From Alphaproteobacteria bacterium (GTDB lineage: Bacteria; Pseudomonadota; Alphaproteobacteria; ATCC43930; CGMCC-115725): a stretch of DNA of 64,000 bases. Location: NCBI GenBank assembly GCA_028871455.1, contig JAGWNF010000005.1, positions 1 through 64,000 of the forward strand, in the 5' to 3' direction. The translations under genes were made by a program, and so were the position numbers. Below the pieces are notes generated by a model. The model ran no database searches. It was not told the DNA's origin and was given only the letters and a program-made list of their open reading frames with translations. Positions 44,587 through 54,150 of the stretch are shown piece by piece. Numbering within the stretch: position 1 is the first letter of the stretch; every line of letters begins with the position of its first letter.

Positions 44587-45722
44587 GGGCGACGCGCATG
44601 CTGATCGCGGCGCTGTTCTGGCTGGCCGTCGGCTTGGTGCAGATCTTCAACTGGAGCGAATCCGGACCCTGGAAGGGCTTGGTGCTGCTGGCATTGCTGG
44701 TATCGGTTCCTGCCGTCCTGCGGATGCTGCGACGTCCAGTTGCGGACGCGCCGGCGGGACGTTTGCTGTTGGCGCTCGTTATCGCGCTGGCGGCACTCGA
44801 GCTGGTCTACGGCACGGTGCGCCTGGTGCATCCACGCCTGATCGACATGGCGACGACGACGCTGGCCGCCGGGCACGCCATGCTGGCAGGCCAGAATCCG
44901 TATACGGTGCCGATCGACCCCGAGCTCGCCAGTGCCTTTGGCGGCTACAAGTATTTGCCGGTGATGCCGGCGATCTATCTACCGCTCGGCCTGGCGCTCG
45001 GCGCCCGCGGCGTGCTGGTGACCAACCTCCTGTTGCAGACTGCGACGATCGTGTTGATGCTCGGCTTAGGCCGTCGGATCGGCGCAACCCGGGCCGGCGC
45101 GATTGGCGCGGCACTCTATCTGTCGCTACCTCTCGTGGCTGAGCAACTGTTTGCCAAAGGCGCTACCGATCTCGCCGCCGTCGTCCCGCTGCTCCTTGCG
45201 TTCCTCGCCTTCGGCCGCAGCGATTTTCTGTCGGGCTTGTGCACCGGCCTGTCGATCGCGGCGAAGCTCTTCCCTGGCGTGATGTTCGCGCCTTGCCTGC
45301 TGCCGGCCGGCGGCCTAGCGCGCGTGCGTTACGCTCTGGGCATCGCCGTCGGCCTGCTGCCGGTCCTGCCCTATGCGCTCGCCGCGCCGACCGCCTTTTA
45401 CGACAACATCATCCTCTTCAATACCATCCGCCCGCCAGACGCGACGAGCTGGCTCGCCTTCGCGCCGGCCGGCGCCGCGGTCGCCGCGCGCTCGATCGTT
45501 GCCACCCTGGCGGTCGCCATTGTCGTCCACGTCTGGCGCCGCCCGCCGAATATTGCCGCGCGCTGCGCGCTCGCGGCAGCCTTGACCCTCGCGGCGATCC
45601 TGGCGGCGCCGACGGCGCATCACAATTATCAGCTCTGGTGGCTGCCGTTCTACGCGCTGGCGCTCGGTACCGTGCTGGCGCGTCCGCTCGGGGGTTTGCA
45701 AAAGCCCGCGGCCGCGCTATAG
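44583..45722 (+). CDS. GT87-like polytopic membrane protein (DUF2029)
   Basis: 379 aa with about 10 hydrophobic helices. After the first helices it has AGQNPYTVPIDP, near the catalytic-Asp region of polyprenol-phosphate-dependent glycosyltransferases, and later GLCTGLSIAAKLFPGVMFAPCLL. The K(L)FP pattern is typical of GT87/DUF2029. It may add mannose or another sugar to envelope glycans. ATGA overlap with purN suggests shared translation, though no functional link to purine synthesis is clear. Confidence 0.7.
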   Translation: MRATRMLIAALFWLAVGLVQIFNWSESGPWKGLVLLALLVSVPAVLRMLRRPVADAPAGRLLLALVIALAALELVYGTVRLVHPRLIDMATTTLAAGHAMLAGQNPYTVPIDPELASAFGGYKYLPVMPAIYLPLGLALGARGVLVTNLLLQTATIVLMLGLGRRIGATRAGAIGAALYLSLPLVAEQLFAKGATDLAAVVPLLLAFLAFGRSDFLSGLCTGLSIAAKLFPGVMFAPCLLPAGGLARVRYALGIAVGLLPVLPYALAAPTAFYDNIILFNTIRPPDATSWLAFAPAGAAVAARSIVATLAVAIVVHVWRRPPNIAARCALAAALTLAAILAAPTAHHNYQLWWLPFYALALGTVLARPLGGLQKPAAAL

Positions 45723-45753
45723 GTTTGTGAGCTTTTTGACGCAGAGGTTTGCT

Positions 45754-45873
45754 ATGACTACGTTCGACCTTCAGCCGCATCGCGAGACTTGGCTCGGCTT
45801 CGCGCGGCTCCTGCGCTGGGCCGTCGGTACCATCGTCGTCGTGCTGCTGCTGCTCGCCTACTTTCTGGTCTAG
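45754..45873 (+). CDS. aa3-type cytochrome c oxidase subunit IV (small form)
   Basis: 39 residues: a polar N-terminus (FDLQPHRETWLGFARLLRW) and one transmembrane helix (AVGTIVVVLLLLAYFLV). This is the pattern of the tiny bacterial aa3 oxidase subunit IV, HExTWxGFxRLxxW plus one helix. It associates with the heme-copper oxidase in the inner membrane. ATG at 45754, in the same direction as and 31 bp after the GT87-like gene. The other oxidase genes are not in this window. Confidence 0.8.
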   Translation: MTTFDLQPHRETWLGFARLLRWAVGTIVVVLLLLAYFLV

Positions 45874-45937
45874 GCCTTCTGCGGCCTCAGGCACCGCAGG
45901 CGTCGAAAAACCGAATAGCAGTCCGGGCCGGTGCAAA

Positions 45938-46351
45938 TTACGCGAGTTCAGGGAAAAAGAAGGCGATCTCGCGTCTCGCTGTCTCGGCAGAATCGGAGCC
46001 ATGCACCGAGTTGGCCTCGATCGATTCAGCAAAGTCCTTGCGGATGGTCCCCGGCGCCGCTTTCGCCGGATCGGTCGCACCCATGATCTCGCGATTAAGC
46101 GCGACGGCATTCTCGCCCTCGAGGACTTGAACCACCACTGGACCCGAGGTCATGAACGTCACGAGGCCGCGGAAGAATGGCCGCTCCTTGTGCACGTCGT
46201 AAAAACTTTCGGCCTGAGCCTGCGAAAGCTGCAGGCGCTTCTGTGCGACGACCTTGAGACCGCGGGCGGTGAAACGGGCATTGATCTTGTCGGTCAAATT
46301 CCGTTGCGTCGCGTCGGGTTTGATGATCGAGAGCGTACGTTCCTTGGCCAT
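45938..46351 (-). CDS. ndk: Nucleoside diphosphate kinase
   Basis: 137-aa enzyme that equalises NTP pools by phosphohistidine transfer. His117 in ANSVHGSDS is the phosphorylated residue, and [13 protein letters not shown] opens the fold. [27 protein letters not shown] is canonical. It has a promoter of its own and runs convergent to the oxidase subunit gene. A 6-bp hairpin (45879-45899) lies between them. Confidence 0.96.
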   Translation of the reverse strand: MAKERTLSIIKPDATQRNLTDKINARFTARGLKVVAQKRLQLSQAQAESFYDVHKERPFFRGLVTFMTSGPVVVQVLEGENAVALNREIMGATDPAKAAPGTIRKDFAESIEANSVHGSDSAETARREIAFFFPELA

Positions 46352-46384
46352 CGGCCGGGCCTCGTTGTTGCGTAAAGTCGCGGG

Positions 46385-46413
46385 TTTATAGCGGGATGGG
46401 CGCGCGGCTTCAA
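46385..46413 (-). promoter_or_regulatory. ndk promoter
   Basis: On the leftward strand: TTGAAG (46408-46413), exactly 17 bp, then TATAAA (46385-46390). It overlaps the stop codon of holC. The predicted leader to the ATG at 46351 is about 27 bases and contains GAGG. Confidence 0.65.
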
Positions 46414-46862
46414 CCGGCGCCGCCCTTCTCCCAGCCCTTCTCGGTCTGTTGCCAGTAGGTCAGCGCGTGACCCGCCGCCTTGGCTTGCTGCCACCGCGCC
46501 CGCGCCGCGACGACCGCGATTTCGTCGTTACCATCAAAGACGTCGAGCACCCGCTTGTAGCGCTCGAGATGGCGCGAAGTCGCACCATCGACCAGCACCA
46601 GCATGTCGGCGCCATTGGGATTCTCGTCCTCGACCGTGAGCCAGATCGGCTGCTGCGCCGCATTGCCATCCTTGATCGAACCATGCGGCAGAAAGGCGGC
46701 ATCGCTGTAGGTCCAGAACAGCGCATTGAGCTGATCGACGCGCTCCGCAGATCCGGCCATCAGCACCACGCGATAGCCGCCGGCATAGGCTTTCTCTAGC
46801 AACTGCGGCAGCGCACGGTCGAGCGTCAGATTCCGGAGATGATAGAAGCCGATCTCGGTCAC
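46410..46862 (-). CDS. holC: DNA polymerase III chi subunit
   Basis: 150-aa clamp-loader subunit that contacts SSB. GTG start 46862 overlaps the pepA stop by 4 bp. It begins [26 protein letters not shown], the usual HolC opening. [15 protein letters not shown] and [37 protein letters not shown] carry the remaining conserved parts. The pepA-holC order is common in alphaproteobacteria. Confidence 0.92.
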   Translation of the reverse strand: MTEIGFYHLRNLTLDRALPQLLEKAYAGGYRVVLMAGSAERVDQLNALFWTYSDAAFLPHGSIKDGNAAQQPIWLTVEDENPNGADMLVLVDGATSRHLERYKRVLDVFDGNDEIAVVAARARWQQAKAAGHALTYWQQTEKGWEKGGAG

Positions 46863-48355
46863 TTGCGTTCGGCGGTCTCGTAATTGTCGCGCACGAAGCG
46901 GTTGAGCAACCGGACGCCGAAGCCGGTCGCCCCCTTCGGTACGTTCGGCTTGTCCTTCGTCGCCCAAGCGGTGCCGGCGATGTCGAGATGCGCCCACGGC
47001 ACCTTGTTGACGAAGCGCTCGAGGAAGGTCGCGGCGGTGACACTGCCCGCATCGCGGCTGCCGCTGATGTTCTTCACGTCGGCCGCATCGCTGTCCATCA
47101 GCTTGTTGTAGGCCTCGCCCAGCGGCATGCGCCATAGCGTTTCGCCGGTCACCTTGCCCGACGCCATCAGCTGTTCCGCCAGCTTCTCGTCGTTGCTGTA
47201 GAGGCCGGCATGCTCATGCCCAAGCGCGATAATGATCGCGCCGGTCAATGTCGCGAGATCGATCATCAGCCGCGGCTTGAAGCGGTTTTGGCAGTACCAG
47301 AGCGCGTCGGCGAGGACGAGGCGACCCTCGGCGTCGGTGTTGAGCACCTCGATCGTCTGACCGGACATCGACTTGACGATGTCGCCGGGCCGTTGCGCGG
47401 TGCCGGAAGGCATGTTCTCGGCCAGCGCACCGATGCCGACCACATTGATTTTCGCGTTACGTCCAGCCAGCGCCAGCATCAAGCCGATCACCGCACCGGC
47501 GCCTCCCATATCCCACTTCATGTCTTCCATGCCAGCCGCCGGCTTGATCGAGATGCCGCCGGTATCGAAGGTGATGCCTTTACCGACGAAAGCGACCGGC
47601 GCCTGCTTCTTGTCGTCGGCGCCATGCCACTGCATGACGAGCAGCCGCGGTTGTCGGGCGCTGCCCTGGCCGACACCAAGCAGTGCGCCCATGCCGAGTG
47701 CCGCCATCTTCTTCTCGTCGAGGACTTCGACCTCGACGCCGAGCTTGGTCAACTCCCTGGCGCGCTCGGCGAGCGATTCAGGATAGATCACGTTTGCCGG
47801 CTCGGAGACCAGGTCGCGTGTGAAGAACACGCCGTCGGCAATCCTGTCGAGTGGCACATAGCGACGCCGCGCCGTGTTGAGATCGTCGACTAGGATCGAA
47901 AGCGTCTTGAGCGACGGCTTCTGGTCCGACTTCTCTTTGGTACGGTATTTGTCGAAGCGATACGAACGTAGCCGCGCACCGTAGGCGATATGGGCAGCGA
48001 TCTCGGCGCCGCGATCCTTCGTTTCGACGAGGACCGCGGCCTCGCTCTCGCCGGCGCCGTTGAGCGCGGCCACGATCACTCCACCGCAATGTTGCCATAG
48101 CGCGCGATCGGCCGGATCGGCCTTGCCCGCACCCACGAGCAGAACCCGTCCGACGCCAAGCTTCGCCGGCGCCAGGATGGCAAGCGTCTCCTCGGCTTTG
48201 CCCTTGAAGCGCGACGCATCGAGGGCACGTGTCAATGCCTTGCCGCTGCGCTTGTCGAGTTGACCACCCTGGGGCGACAGCTTGCGCCCCTCGCCGACGA
48301 ACAGCACGAGCGTTCCGGTCCTCGGCAGACGCGGTGGTACGAACTTGATTTTCAT
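46859..48355 (-). CDS. pepA: Leucyl aminopeptidase (M17)
   Basis: 498-aa cytosolic hexameric Zn/Mn aminopeptidase. The metal site lies in FVGKGITFDTGGISIKPAAGMEDMKWDMGGAG (Lys, Asp, Asp) and VLNTDAEGRLVLADAL (Asp, Glu and the catalytic Arg). The N-terminal macro-like domain (residues 1-170) mediates hexamer formation. Start ATG 48355 has GAGGA upstream. Coupled to holC by GTGA overlap; the membrane-protein gene ends 57 bp upstream. Confidence 0.95.
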   Translation of the reverse strand: MKIKFVPPRLPRTGTLVLFVGEGRKLSPQGGQLDKRSGKALTRALDASRFKGKAEETLAILAPAKLGVGRVLLVGAGKADPADRALWQHCGGVIVAALNGAGESEAAVLVETKDRGAEIAAHIAYGARLRSYRFDKYRTKEKSDQKPSLKTLSILVDDLNTARRRYVPLDRIADGVFFTRDLVSEPANVIYPESLAERARELTKLGVEVEVLDEKKMAALGMGALLGVGQGSARQPRLLVMQWHGADDKKQAPVAFVGKGITFDTGGISIKPAAGMEDMKWDMGGAGAVIGLMLALAGRNAKINVVGIGALAENMPSGTAQRPGDIVKSMSGQTIEVLNTDAEGRLVLADALWYCQNRFKPRLMIDLATLTGAIIIALGHEHAGLYSNDEKLAEQLMASGKVTGETLWRMPLGEAYNKLMDSDAADVKNISGSRDAGSVTAATFLERFVNKVPWAHLDIAGTAWATKDKPNVPKGATGFGVRLLNRFVRDNYETAERK

Positions 48356-48412
48356 AACCGATCCTCGATCCAAACCGCGAAATAGCGATAGAGCGTTGAA
48401 ACGCCGAACGTG

Positions 48413-50254
48413 TCAACCCGATAGGCAGAGCGGCGCGAGCGAGATGACCCGGGACCAGCGACCCTTGTCCGCCGCCGGATAGGACCAGTGCGCGACCAAG
48501 CGCCAACCGTCCGGCGTACGGCTGAACAGTGCGGCCTCGCCCGCCGGCACGCCCGGCATGTCGGCCGGCGTGCAGGAAATCAGCGCCCACCGATCGGCGG
48601 CGAGACCGCTAAAGACGTTCGGCGGCATCCTCGGAATGTCGTCGAGCACGACGTCGGGTCGACGCGGCGGCGTCATGCGCAGCAAGCCGTCGAGAACCGG
48701 AAACAGGCTGCCGCCATCGCCGGGCAGGATAAGCGCGACGCGATCGTGCGGCGCGATAGCGGCAGCGAGATGCTTCGCAAGGTCCCAGGCGCGACGTTGT
48801 GGCGTTTCGAGATCGAAGCGCAGCAACGGTAGAAACGCCACCGGGCAACCGATGAACGCAAGGATCGCCAGCGCCGACAGACTCGTTCGACCGCGCCGCG
48901 GCAATGTTTCGAACCACGCGCGCGCCGGCTCGCGCAACATGAGAACCAGCGTGACCATCAGCAACAGCGCCAGATGCGTGTTGTAGCGGAAGAACGAATG
49001 AGCGTCGGCCGCCATCTGGCCGCTGAAGTGGCCGACATAGCTCACGATCAAAGCCGCGTCGTAGAGCAGCGTGACGGTCAGCAGAACCAGTCCGGCCCGC
49101 TGGCCGACCGTTACTCTCATGCGACGCCAAGCGCGTGCGACGACAACCGCGAGGACGGCGACCAGCAGACCAAACAGTACAATCTTTTCCCCGAGGATAA
49201 TGACGATCTGCCGGAAAATCGTCGGTAGCATGCCCCATTGCCATTGCGCCAATGGCATCCAGGTGAGTTCGACGTCAGGATTTTTGAAATGCGTGTGGAC
49301 GTACCACGTCCAGAGCACATAGAGCGTAGCCGACGGAACCGCGACTACAACCGCGCGTAGCACGATGGCACGACGACGCTCGCCAAGCTCGCGCGGCTGC
49401 AGCACGGCGGCAAGTACGAGGCCGAGGACGAGAGCGATACTGTCCTGCTTAATCTCCACCAGCGCTGTGAGCACGGCTGCCAATAGGATCGAGGCAGCGC
49501 GATCGCGACGCAGCACCAGATAGCCGGCAAAGGCGAGCACGACCATCACGGAGGGTTCGCTGTAGCTCGACAGGTGGTAGCGCGGCACGAAGCCGGGATT
49601 CAGAGCCGTCGCCAGAAGCAGACCGAAGGCCGTGACGCTCCAGCCCGGCGCCTCGTTCCGTTCCTGGCCCGCGACCAGCCGCGCGAGCAACAAGCCGGCT
49701 GCAAGCTGAAGGACGATATTGAATCCAATCAGCGCAATGGCTGGGAATTGCGGCGTCAGCAGTCCGGCAACGAACCCCGCGAGCTGGAGATTGTAGGGTG
49801 CGGCTGGCAGCAGCGAGTGCACCGCCGGTCGCCCTGTGGCAGGAAATATGCCGTGGTCATAAAGATAGGCGGCGTTCGGCAATAGATTAAGGAAGGTATC
49901 GGGCTCGCTCGGCCGTGCCGATGCCATCACCGCCAGCAACGGTAGCGACAGCGCCAGCACGCGACCGAGCGCGCGCCAGTCGTCCGCGCCGAGCCGTGTC
50001 GTCGGCAGGAAAAGCGCGACAACGCCAAGGACAGCTAGCGCAACCGCCGGGCCGTGCAGCGACAAGGGGACTGCCACGCCCCAGGCGGTCAGCACGAGGC
50101 ACATAACACCCCAGCCGGCGACCAACGCGACCTCGGGTCGCGTGCGACCGGCCGTCAACGCGCGGCCGAGGCCGATGAAGATGAGAACCGCGAACCCGAC
50201 CCCTCCCCAGCTCGCGAGATCCGCGACGCTCGGCACCAGCAAGCTGCTGATCAT
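48413..50254 (-). CDS. Large polytopic membrane protein, glycosyltransferase-like
   Basis: 613 aa. About 12 hydrophobic helices over residues 1-460, then a C-terminal soluble part (residues 470-613) with APHDRVALILPGDGGSLFPVLDGLL and a Ser/Arg tail. The architecture (helices, long loops such as SEPDTFLNLLPNAAYLYDHGIFP, extracytoplasmic tail) resembles GT-C membrane transferases or O-antigen-type proteins. No catalytic motif is plain to me. It shares a 4-bp overlap with the 514-aa membrane gene upstream, so they are probably expressed as a pair. Confidence 0.6.
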   Translation of the reverse strand: MISSLLVPSVADLASWGGVGFAVLIFIGLGRALTAGRTRPEVALVAGWGVMCLVLTAWGVAVPLSLHGPAVALAVLGVVALFLPTTRLGADDWRALGRVLALSLPLLAVMASARPSEPDTFLNLLPNAAYLYDHGIFPATGRPAVHSLLPAAPYNLQLAGFVAGLLTPQFPAIALIGFNIVLQLAAGLLLARLVAGQERNEAPGWSVTAFGLLLATALNPGFVPRYHLSSYSEPSVMVVLAFAGYLVLRRDRAASILLAAVLTALVEIKQDSIALVLGLVLAAVLQPRELGERRRAIVLRAVVVAVPSATLYVLWTWYVHTHFKNPDVELTWMPLAQWQWGMLPTIFRQIVIILGEKIVLFGLLVAVLAVVVARAWRRMRVTVGQRAGLVLLTVTLLYDAALIVSYVGHFSGQMAADAHSFFRYNTHLALLLMVTLVLMLREPARAWFETLPRRGRTSLSALAILAFIGCPVAFLPLLRFDLETPQRRAWDLAKHLAAAIAPHDRVALILPGDGGSLFPVLDGLLRMTPPRRPDVVLDDIPRMPPNVFSGLAADRWALISCTPADMPGVPAGEAALFSRTPDGWRLVAHWSYPAADKGRWSRVISLAPLCLSG

Positions 50255-51795
50255 GAGGAGGAGCCGGTCAGCCGGTAGATCTGGAATTCAGGCGCGACAA
50301 AGATCGGCGTCAATCCGCTTGTAGCGGCGATCACGAACGCGTGTCGGGCCGCGAAGGTGATGTAATCGCAGTGCGCGAGTGCTTGGGCGAGTGTCGGCGG
50401 CATCGGCTTTTTGCCGTCAACATAGAATCGCCACAGCGCATTCGATGAAAGTTGCGCGGCAAGTACGCCGTAGCCGTCCGCAAACGCGACGGGCTGTTGC
50501 ATCGGATAGGCGAAAAGCGTCGGCACGAACGCGTCGCGCCGCGCCACCACCAAGACCGGAAAATGGAGGAGCGGCACCGCTCCGACATTGATCTCATCGT
50601 CGGAGAATGCCACTGCGATCCGGGCGCCGCGCGGCAAGGCATCGAGACCGGTGAGCAGCTGCGAATAGATTTGGCCACTTGCATGCCAACTCACCGCGAC
50701 CACGCCGATCCGGACGGCGAACATCATCAATGTCGCGGCAAGAAACTTCTTGGCGTCACGCGCGAATGGTACCTGCCATGCGCTACCGCCGACCAGTAGC
50801 ATCGCCATTGCGAGCGGCATCCGCCGGTCGGCGCCAGTGGCGCCGAAGAGCGTGCTCGGCATTGCCAGATAGAGCAGCATCAGCAGGAGCAGTGGTGCGC
50901 CGATCCCGGGCGCGAGGCGAAGCCAGCGTCGCCAATAAGCGACCGCCATGGCGATTATGGCAATTACGAAGCACGCCACGTCGAACGGACGGTTGTAGAG
51001 ATCGAAGATGCTGAATAGCAGGTCGAGCTTGCGGCCGGGTTGCGAATATCGGATTCCTGAAAGCAACGATCCGCCCGCGTGCAAGGAAACCAGAGTCGCA
51101 CCGAAGAGGGCGAGCGGCGGCAGAAATGGCAGCAGCGTGACCGACACCGCGCGGATCATCTGGGCGGCCGTCTCGCGGTGGTGCCGTGACCGGCCGACCT
51201 CATAGCCCAGGATCATCGCGCCATAGATGCCGAAGGCCATTAGATGGGCAAAATAGATGCTCAATGCGGCGATGAAACCGAACATCAGCCGCCAGCTGCT
51301 ATTGCGCTCGCGCCAGATGATCCACCCAGCCAAAGCCCAGAAGGCGAGACCGAGGCCAAACAGGAAATTGACGAGCCCCCACAGCAGGAGACGATTGTAG
51401 ACCAGAAGAAACACCGTGAGCGGCCATGCCGACCATCGTCCGTGGATCGCTCGGTGCAGTGCCGCCACGCCGCCCGCCGACAGGGCATATGCCGCCGCGA
51501 GGAACAGCTTACCGGCGGTTTGTAGCGAAACGATCCCAAGCAGCGGCGGGACGACGACATCCATCGCGAGATCGGGCAATGGCCGCCAAGCGACGACATA
51601 ATATTGGCGCAGCAACGACGCGCGGCTCCAGTTCGCAAGGACGTGCATGCGCGCGAGGTGGTTTGGATAGTCGACCAGCGGCGGCAGCGGCGTCAGTAGC
51701 AGCGGTACGCACGCGAACGCTAACAGGACCGCGAAGAGTGCGGCGAAGACGTGGAATGGCAAGTCCACCACTTCGATCCCAGTTCGATCTGCCAC
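50251..51795 (-). CDS. Polytopic membrane protein, GT-C-like
   Basis: 514 aa from GTG 51795 (GGAG five bases before it); the frame is open to 51927, but that stretch overlaps the lptF promoter and looks unrelated. About 11 helices. A short first loop PPLVDYPNHLARMHVL and YYVVAWRPLPDLAMD recalls GT-C enzymes, where acidic residues after the first helix bind the lipid-sugar donor. The C-terminal part (380-514) is soluble. First gene of the leftward run with the 613-aa protein, pepA and holC. Function unproven. Confidence 0.55.
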   Translation of the reverse strand: MADRTGIEVVDLPFHVFAALFAVLLAFACVPLLLTPLPPLVDYPNHLARMHVLANWSRASLLRQYYVVAWRPLPDLAMDVVVPPLLGIVSLQTAGKLFLAAAYALSAGGVAALHRAIHGRWSAWPLTVFLLVYNRLLLWGLVNFLFGLGLAFWALAGWIIWRERNSSWRLMFGFIAALSIYFAHLMAFGIYGAMILGYEVGRSRHHRETAAQMIRAVSVTLLPFLPPLALFGATLVSLHAGGSLLSGIRYSQPGRKLDLLFSIFDLYNRPFDVACFVIAIIAMAVAYWRRWLRLAPGIGAPLLLLMLLYLAMPSTLFGATGADRRMPLAMAMLLVGGSAWQVPFARDAKKFLAATLMMFAVRIGVVAVSWHASGQIYSQLLTGLDALPRGARIAVAFSDDEINVGAVPLLHFPVLVVARRDAFVPTLFAYPMQQPVAFADGYGVLAAQLSSNALWRFYVDGKKPMPPTLAQALAHCDYITFAARHAFVIAATSGLTPIFVAPEFQIYRLTGSSS

Positions 51796-51930
51796 CGCAT
51801 CTCCATTCGCCGCGCGCGGGCAGAGTTCCACGCCGTAGGTTTGGTCGCAAGCCGCTTGCAGTCCCACGACTCGGTTTTTTCGCCCGTGACGCGCGGGAAA
51901 TCCCACTATGGCAGAAGCCGGAGCCACACC

Positions 51931-51936
51931 TATAAT
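51931..51936 (+). promoter_or_regulatory. -10 element very close to the lptF start
   Basis: Perfect TATAAT nine to fourteen bases before the lptF ATG, which has no ribosome binding site. If transcription starts about seven bases downstream, the message would begin at or next to the ATG and be leaderless. The -35 region is poor. Confidence 0.45.
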
Positions 51937-51944
51937 CGCGCACC

Positions 51945-53045
51945 ATGGACCGATTGACGTGGTACGTTTTTCGCCAGGCCCTGATGGTGACGCTTTCGGT
52001 CGGCGTCATCTTCAGTGCCGCCGTGTGGCTTCTTCAGTCGCTGCGTCTCGTCGACCTGATCGTCAATCGCGGGCTGTCGTTTGGTCTCTTTCTGTACCTG
52101 GCGGTTCTGATTTTGCCGCGGTTCGTCGATGTCGTGCTGCCGATTGCGATTTTCACGGCGATCATTTTTGTCTATGCCAAGCTGATCGCGGAAAGCGAGC
52201 TCGTTGTCATGCGGGCGTCCGGCATGAGCCAATGGGCACTGGCGAAGCCAGCCATGATACTTGGTGTGGCCGGCATGATCGTGCTCTACGCCATGGGATT
52301 CTATTTCTTGCCCGCCTCCAACCGCGCGTTCAAGGACCTTCAGTTCGAGATCCGCAACAAGTTTGCCGCCGCGCTCATTCAGGAAGGCGTCTTCAACACG
52401 CTATCGGACACGCTGATGGTCTACGTCAAACGACGCGATTCGAAGGGCGATCTTATCGGTTTGCTGATCGAGAATACCAGCGACAAGGACAAGCCAATCA
52501 CTATTTCGGCGGAGCGCGGTGCGCTCGTCGAAACGTCGGACGGTCCACATATCCTTATGGTGAATGGCGTGCGCCAGCAATACGACCGTCTGAGCGACAA
52601 GCTGTCGTCGCTATCGTTCAAGAGTTACATCTTGGACCTGGCCGAAATGCGGAACGTACCGACCCTGCGCGACCGGCAGCCCGATGAACTCTATCTGAGC
52701 GAGCTTCTCGGCAACCTTGACAACCCCGCGCTGTATGTCGAGCTCAACATGCGGCTGGCGGGCCCCCTGACCGCACTGTCGATGGCTGCCATTCCGATCC
52801 TGTGCCTGCTGCCCGGTGAATTCAACCGGCGCGGCCAGGCGCGGCGTATCCTTGCGGCGATTGGTGTTGCGTTGACGATGGAGATCGTCGATGTCGGGCT
52901 GACTAACCTCTCGCGTAGCACGACGGCCGTGATGCCGTTCATCTATTTCAACGCGATCGGGCCGTTTCTGGCGGCCCTGTGGATAACCTGGCGCTCCGGC
53001 GCGCGGTTGCCCAGCGAATTCATAGCGCGGCGGGCTGTGCGATAG
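51945..53045 (+). CDS. lptF: LPS export ABC transporter permease LptF
   Basis: 366-aa inner-membrane subunit that, with LptG and LptB, extracts lipopolysaccharide and passes it to LptC/LptA. MDRLTWYVFRQALMV is the usual first helix. Six helices flank a periplasmic beta-jellyroll (residues 120-250), and ESELVVMRASGMSQWALAKPAMILG is the LptB-coupling helix. The ATG directly follows a TATAAT with no visible ribosome binding site. lptG starts 2 bp after the stop. Confidence 0.95.
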   Translation: MDRLTWYVFRQALMVTLSVGVIFSAAVWLLQSLRLVDLIVNRGLSFGLFLYLAVLILPRFVDVVLPIAIFTAIIFVYAKLIAESELVVMRASGMSQWALAKPAMILGVAGMIVLYAMGFYFLPASNRAFKDLQFEIRNKFAAALIQEGVFNTLSDTLMVYVKRRDSKGDLIGLLIENTSDKDKPITISAERGALVETSDGPHILMVNGVRQQYDRLSDKLSSLSFKSYILDLAEMRNVPTLRDRQPDELYLSELLGNLDNPALYVELNMRLAGPLTALSMAAIPILCLLPGEFNRRGQARRILAAIGVALTMEIVDVGLTNLSRSTTAVMPFIYFNAIGPFLAALWITWRSGARLPSEFIARRAVR

Positions 53046-53047
53046 CC

Positions 53048-54145
53048 ATGTCGCCCTGGAAGACGCTTTTCCGCTACATCGCACGCCAGTTCTTCATCTG
53101 GTTCTTCGGCGTCCTCTTCACAATGATGCTGATCGTCTTTCTGCTCGACTATGTCGAACTGATTCGGCGCGCCGGCACACGGGCGGATACGACACTGGCG
53201 GTTTTGTTGAAGCTCGCGCTGCTCAAGGAACCCGACATGGCGCAACAAATCTTGCCGTTTGCGGTGCTATTCGGCACCATGATGGTGTTTTGGCGCCTGA
53301 CGCGGAGTCACGAGCTTGTCGTCGCGCGCGCGTCGGGAATTTCGGCCTGGCAGTTTGTCGCGCCGCCGTTGGCGGGCGCTTTCCTGATCGGCGTGGTCGC
53401 GGTAACGCTGTTCAACCCGATCGCTTCTGTCATGCAGGCGAGCTACGAAACCCTGGAAAACCGCGTTCTCCACAGCAGCAACCCACAGTTCGCGCTGTCG
53501 CCCAACGGATTGTGGCTGCGGCAGAGCGACAACCAGGGCAATCCGTCGATCATTCATGCCGATCGCTTCATCTTGCCGAAGCGGACGTTGCACGACGTGA
53601 TGTTTTTGTTCCTCGCGCATGACACGCGGCTCGATCGACGTGTCGACGCCCGCGAGGCGGTGCTCGGTTCCGGCGTCTGGACGGTGCTCGACGGCAGCGA
53701 CTGGTGGCCCAACCGGCAGCCAGAACCATTCAAGCGACTGGAGATTTCCACCAATCTCACGACCAACAAAATTCAGGACAGCTTTGCTCCGCCGGAGACC
53801 ATGTCATTCTGGGAGCTGCCGGGATTCATCAGGCTGCTACAAGCCGCGGGTTTCTCATCGCAGCGTCATCAGCTTTATTTCGACACGCTGCTCGCGCGGC
53901 CGCTGCTGTTGGCGGCGATGGTCCTGATCGCGGCGAGCTTCAGCCTTCGGATGCAGCGCGCCGGCGGCGCGACGCTGATGATCGCCGTCGGCATCGCCAG
54001 CAGCTTTGCGCTCTATTTCCTGTCGGATATCGTGTTCGCGCTCGGTCTTTCAGCCACCATTCCCACGATGCTCGCCGCCTGGACGCCGGCCGGCGTTTCT
54101 TGGCTCGTCGGCGTCAGCCTTCTGCTGCATCTCGAAGACGGCTGA
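53048..54145 (+). CDS. lptG: LPS export ABC transporter permease LptG
   Basis: 365 aa from ATG 53048, giving SPWKTLFRYIARQFFIWFFGV. The same six-helix plus jellyroll layout as LptF, with the coupling helix RSHELVVARASGISAWQFVAPPLAG. The frame upstream of the ATG belongs to lptF in another register. Directly followed by lptD (5 bp). Confidence 0.95.
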   Translation: MSPWKTLFRYIARQFFIWFFGVLFTMMLIVFLLDYVELIRRAGTRADTTLAVLLKLALLKEPDMAQQILPFAVLFGTMMVFWRLTRSHELVVARASGISAWQFVAPPLAGAFLIGVVAVTLFNPIASVMQASYETLENRVLHSSNPQFALSPNGLWLRQSDNQGNPSIIHADRFILPKRTLHDVMFLFLAHDTRLDRRVDAREAVLGSGVWTVLDGSDWWPNRQPEPFKRLEISTNLTTNKIQDSFAPPETMSFWELPGFIRLLQAAGFSSQRHQLYFDTLLARPLLLAAMVLIAASFSLRMQRAGGATLMIAVGIASSFALYFLSDIVFALGLSATIPTMLAAWTPAGVSWLVGVSLLLHLEDG

Positions 54146-54150
54146 ACCTG

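Noticed and set aside
45879-45899. Hairpin ctgcgg/ccgcag between the oxidase subunit gene and ndk as a terminator
   Set aside because: Six-base stem, nine-base loop and no T-tract on either strand at the right side. Possible weak bidirectional stop, not listed as a feature.
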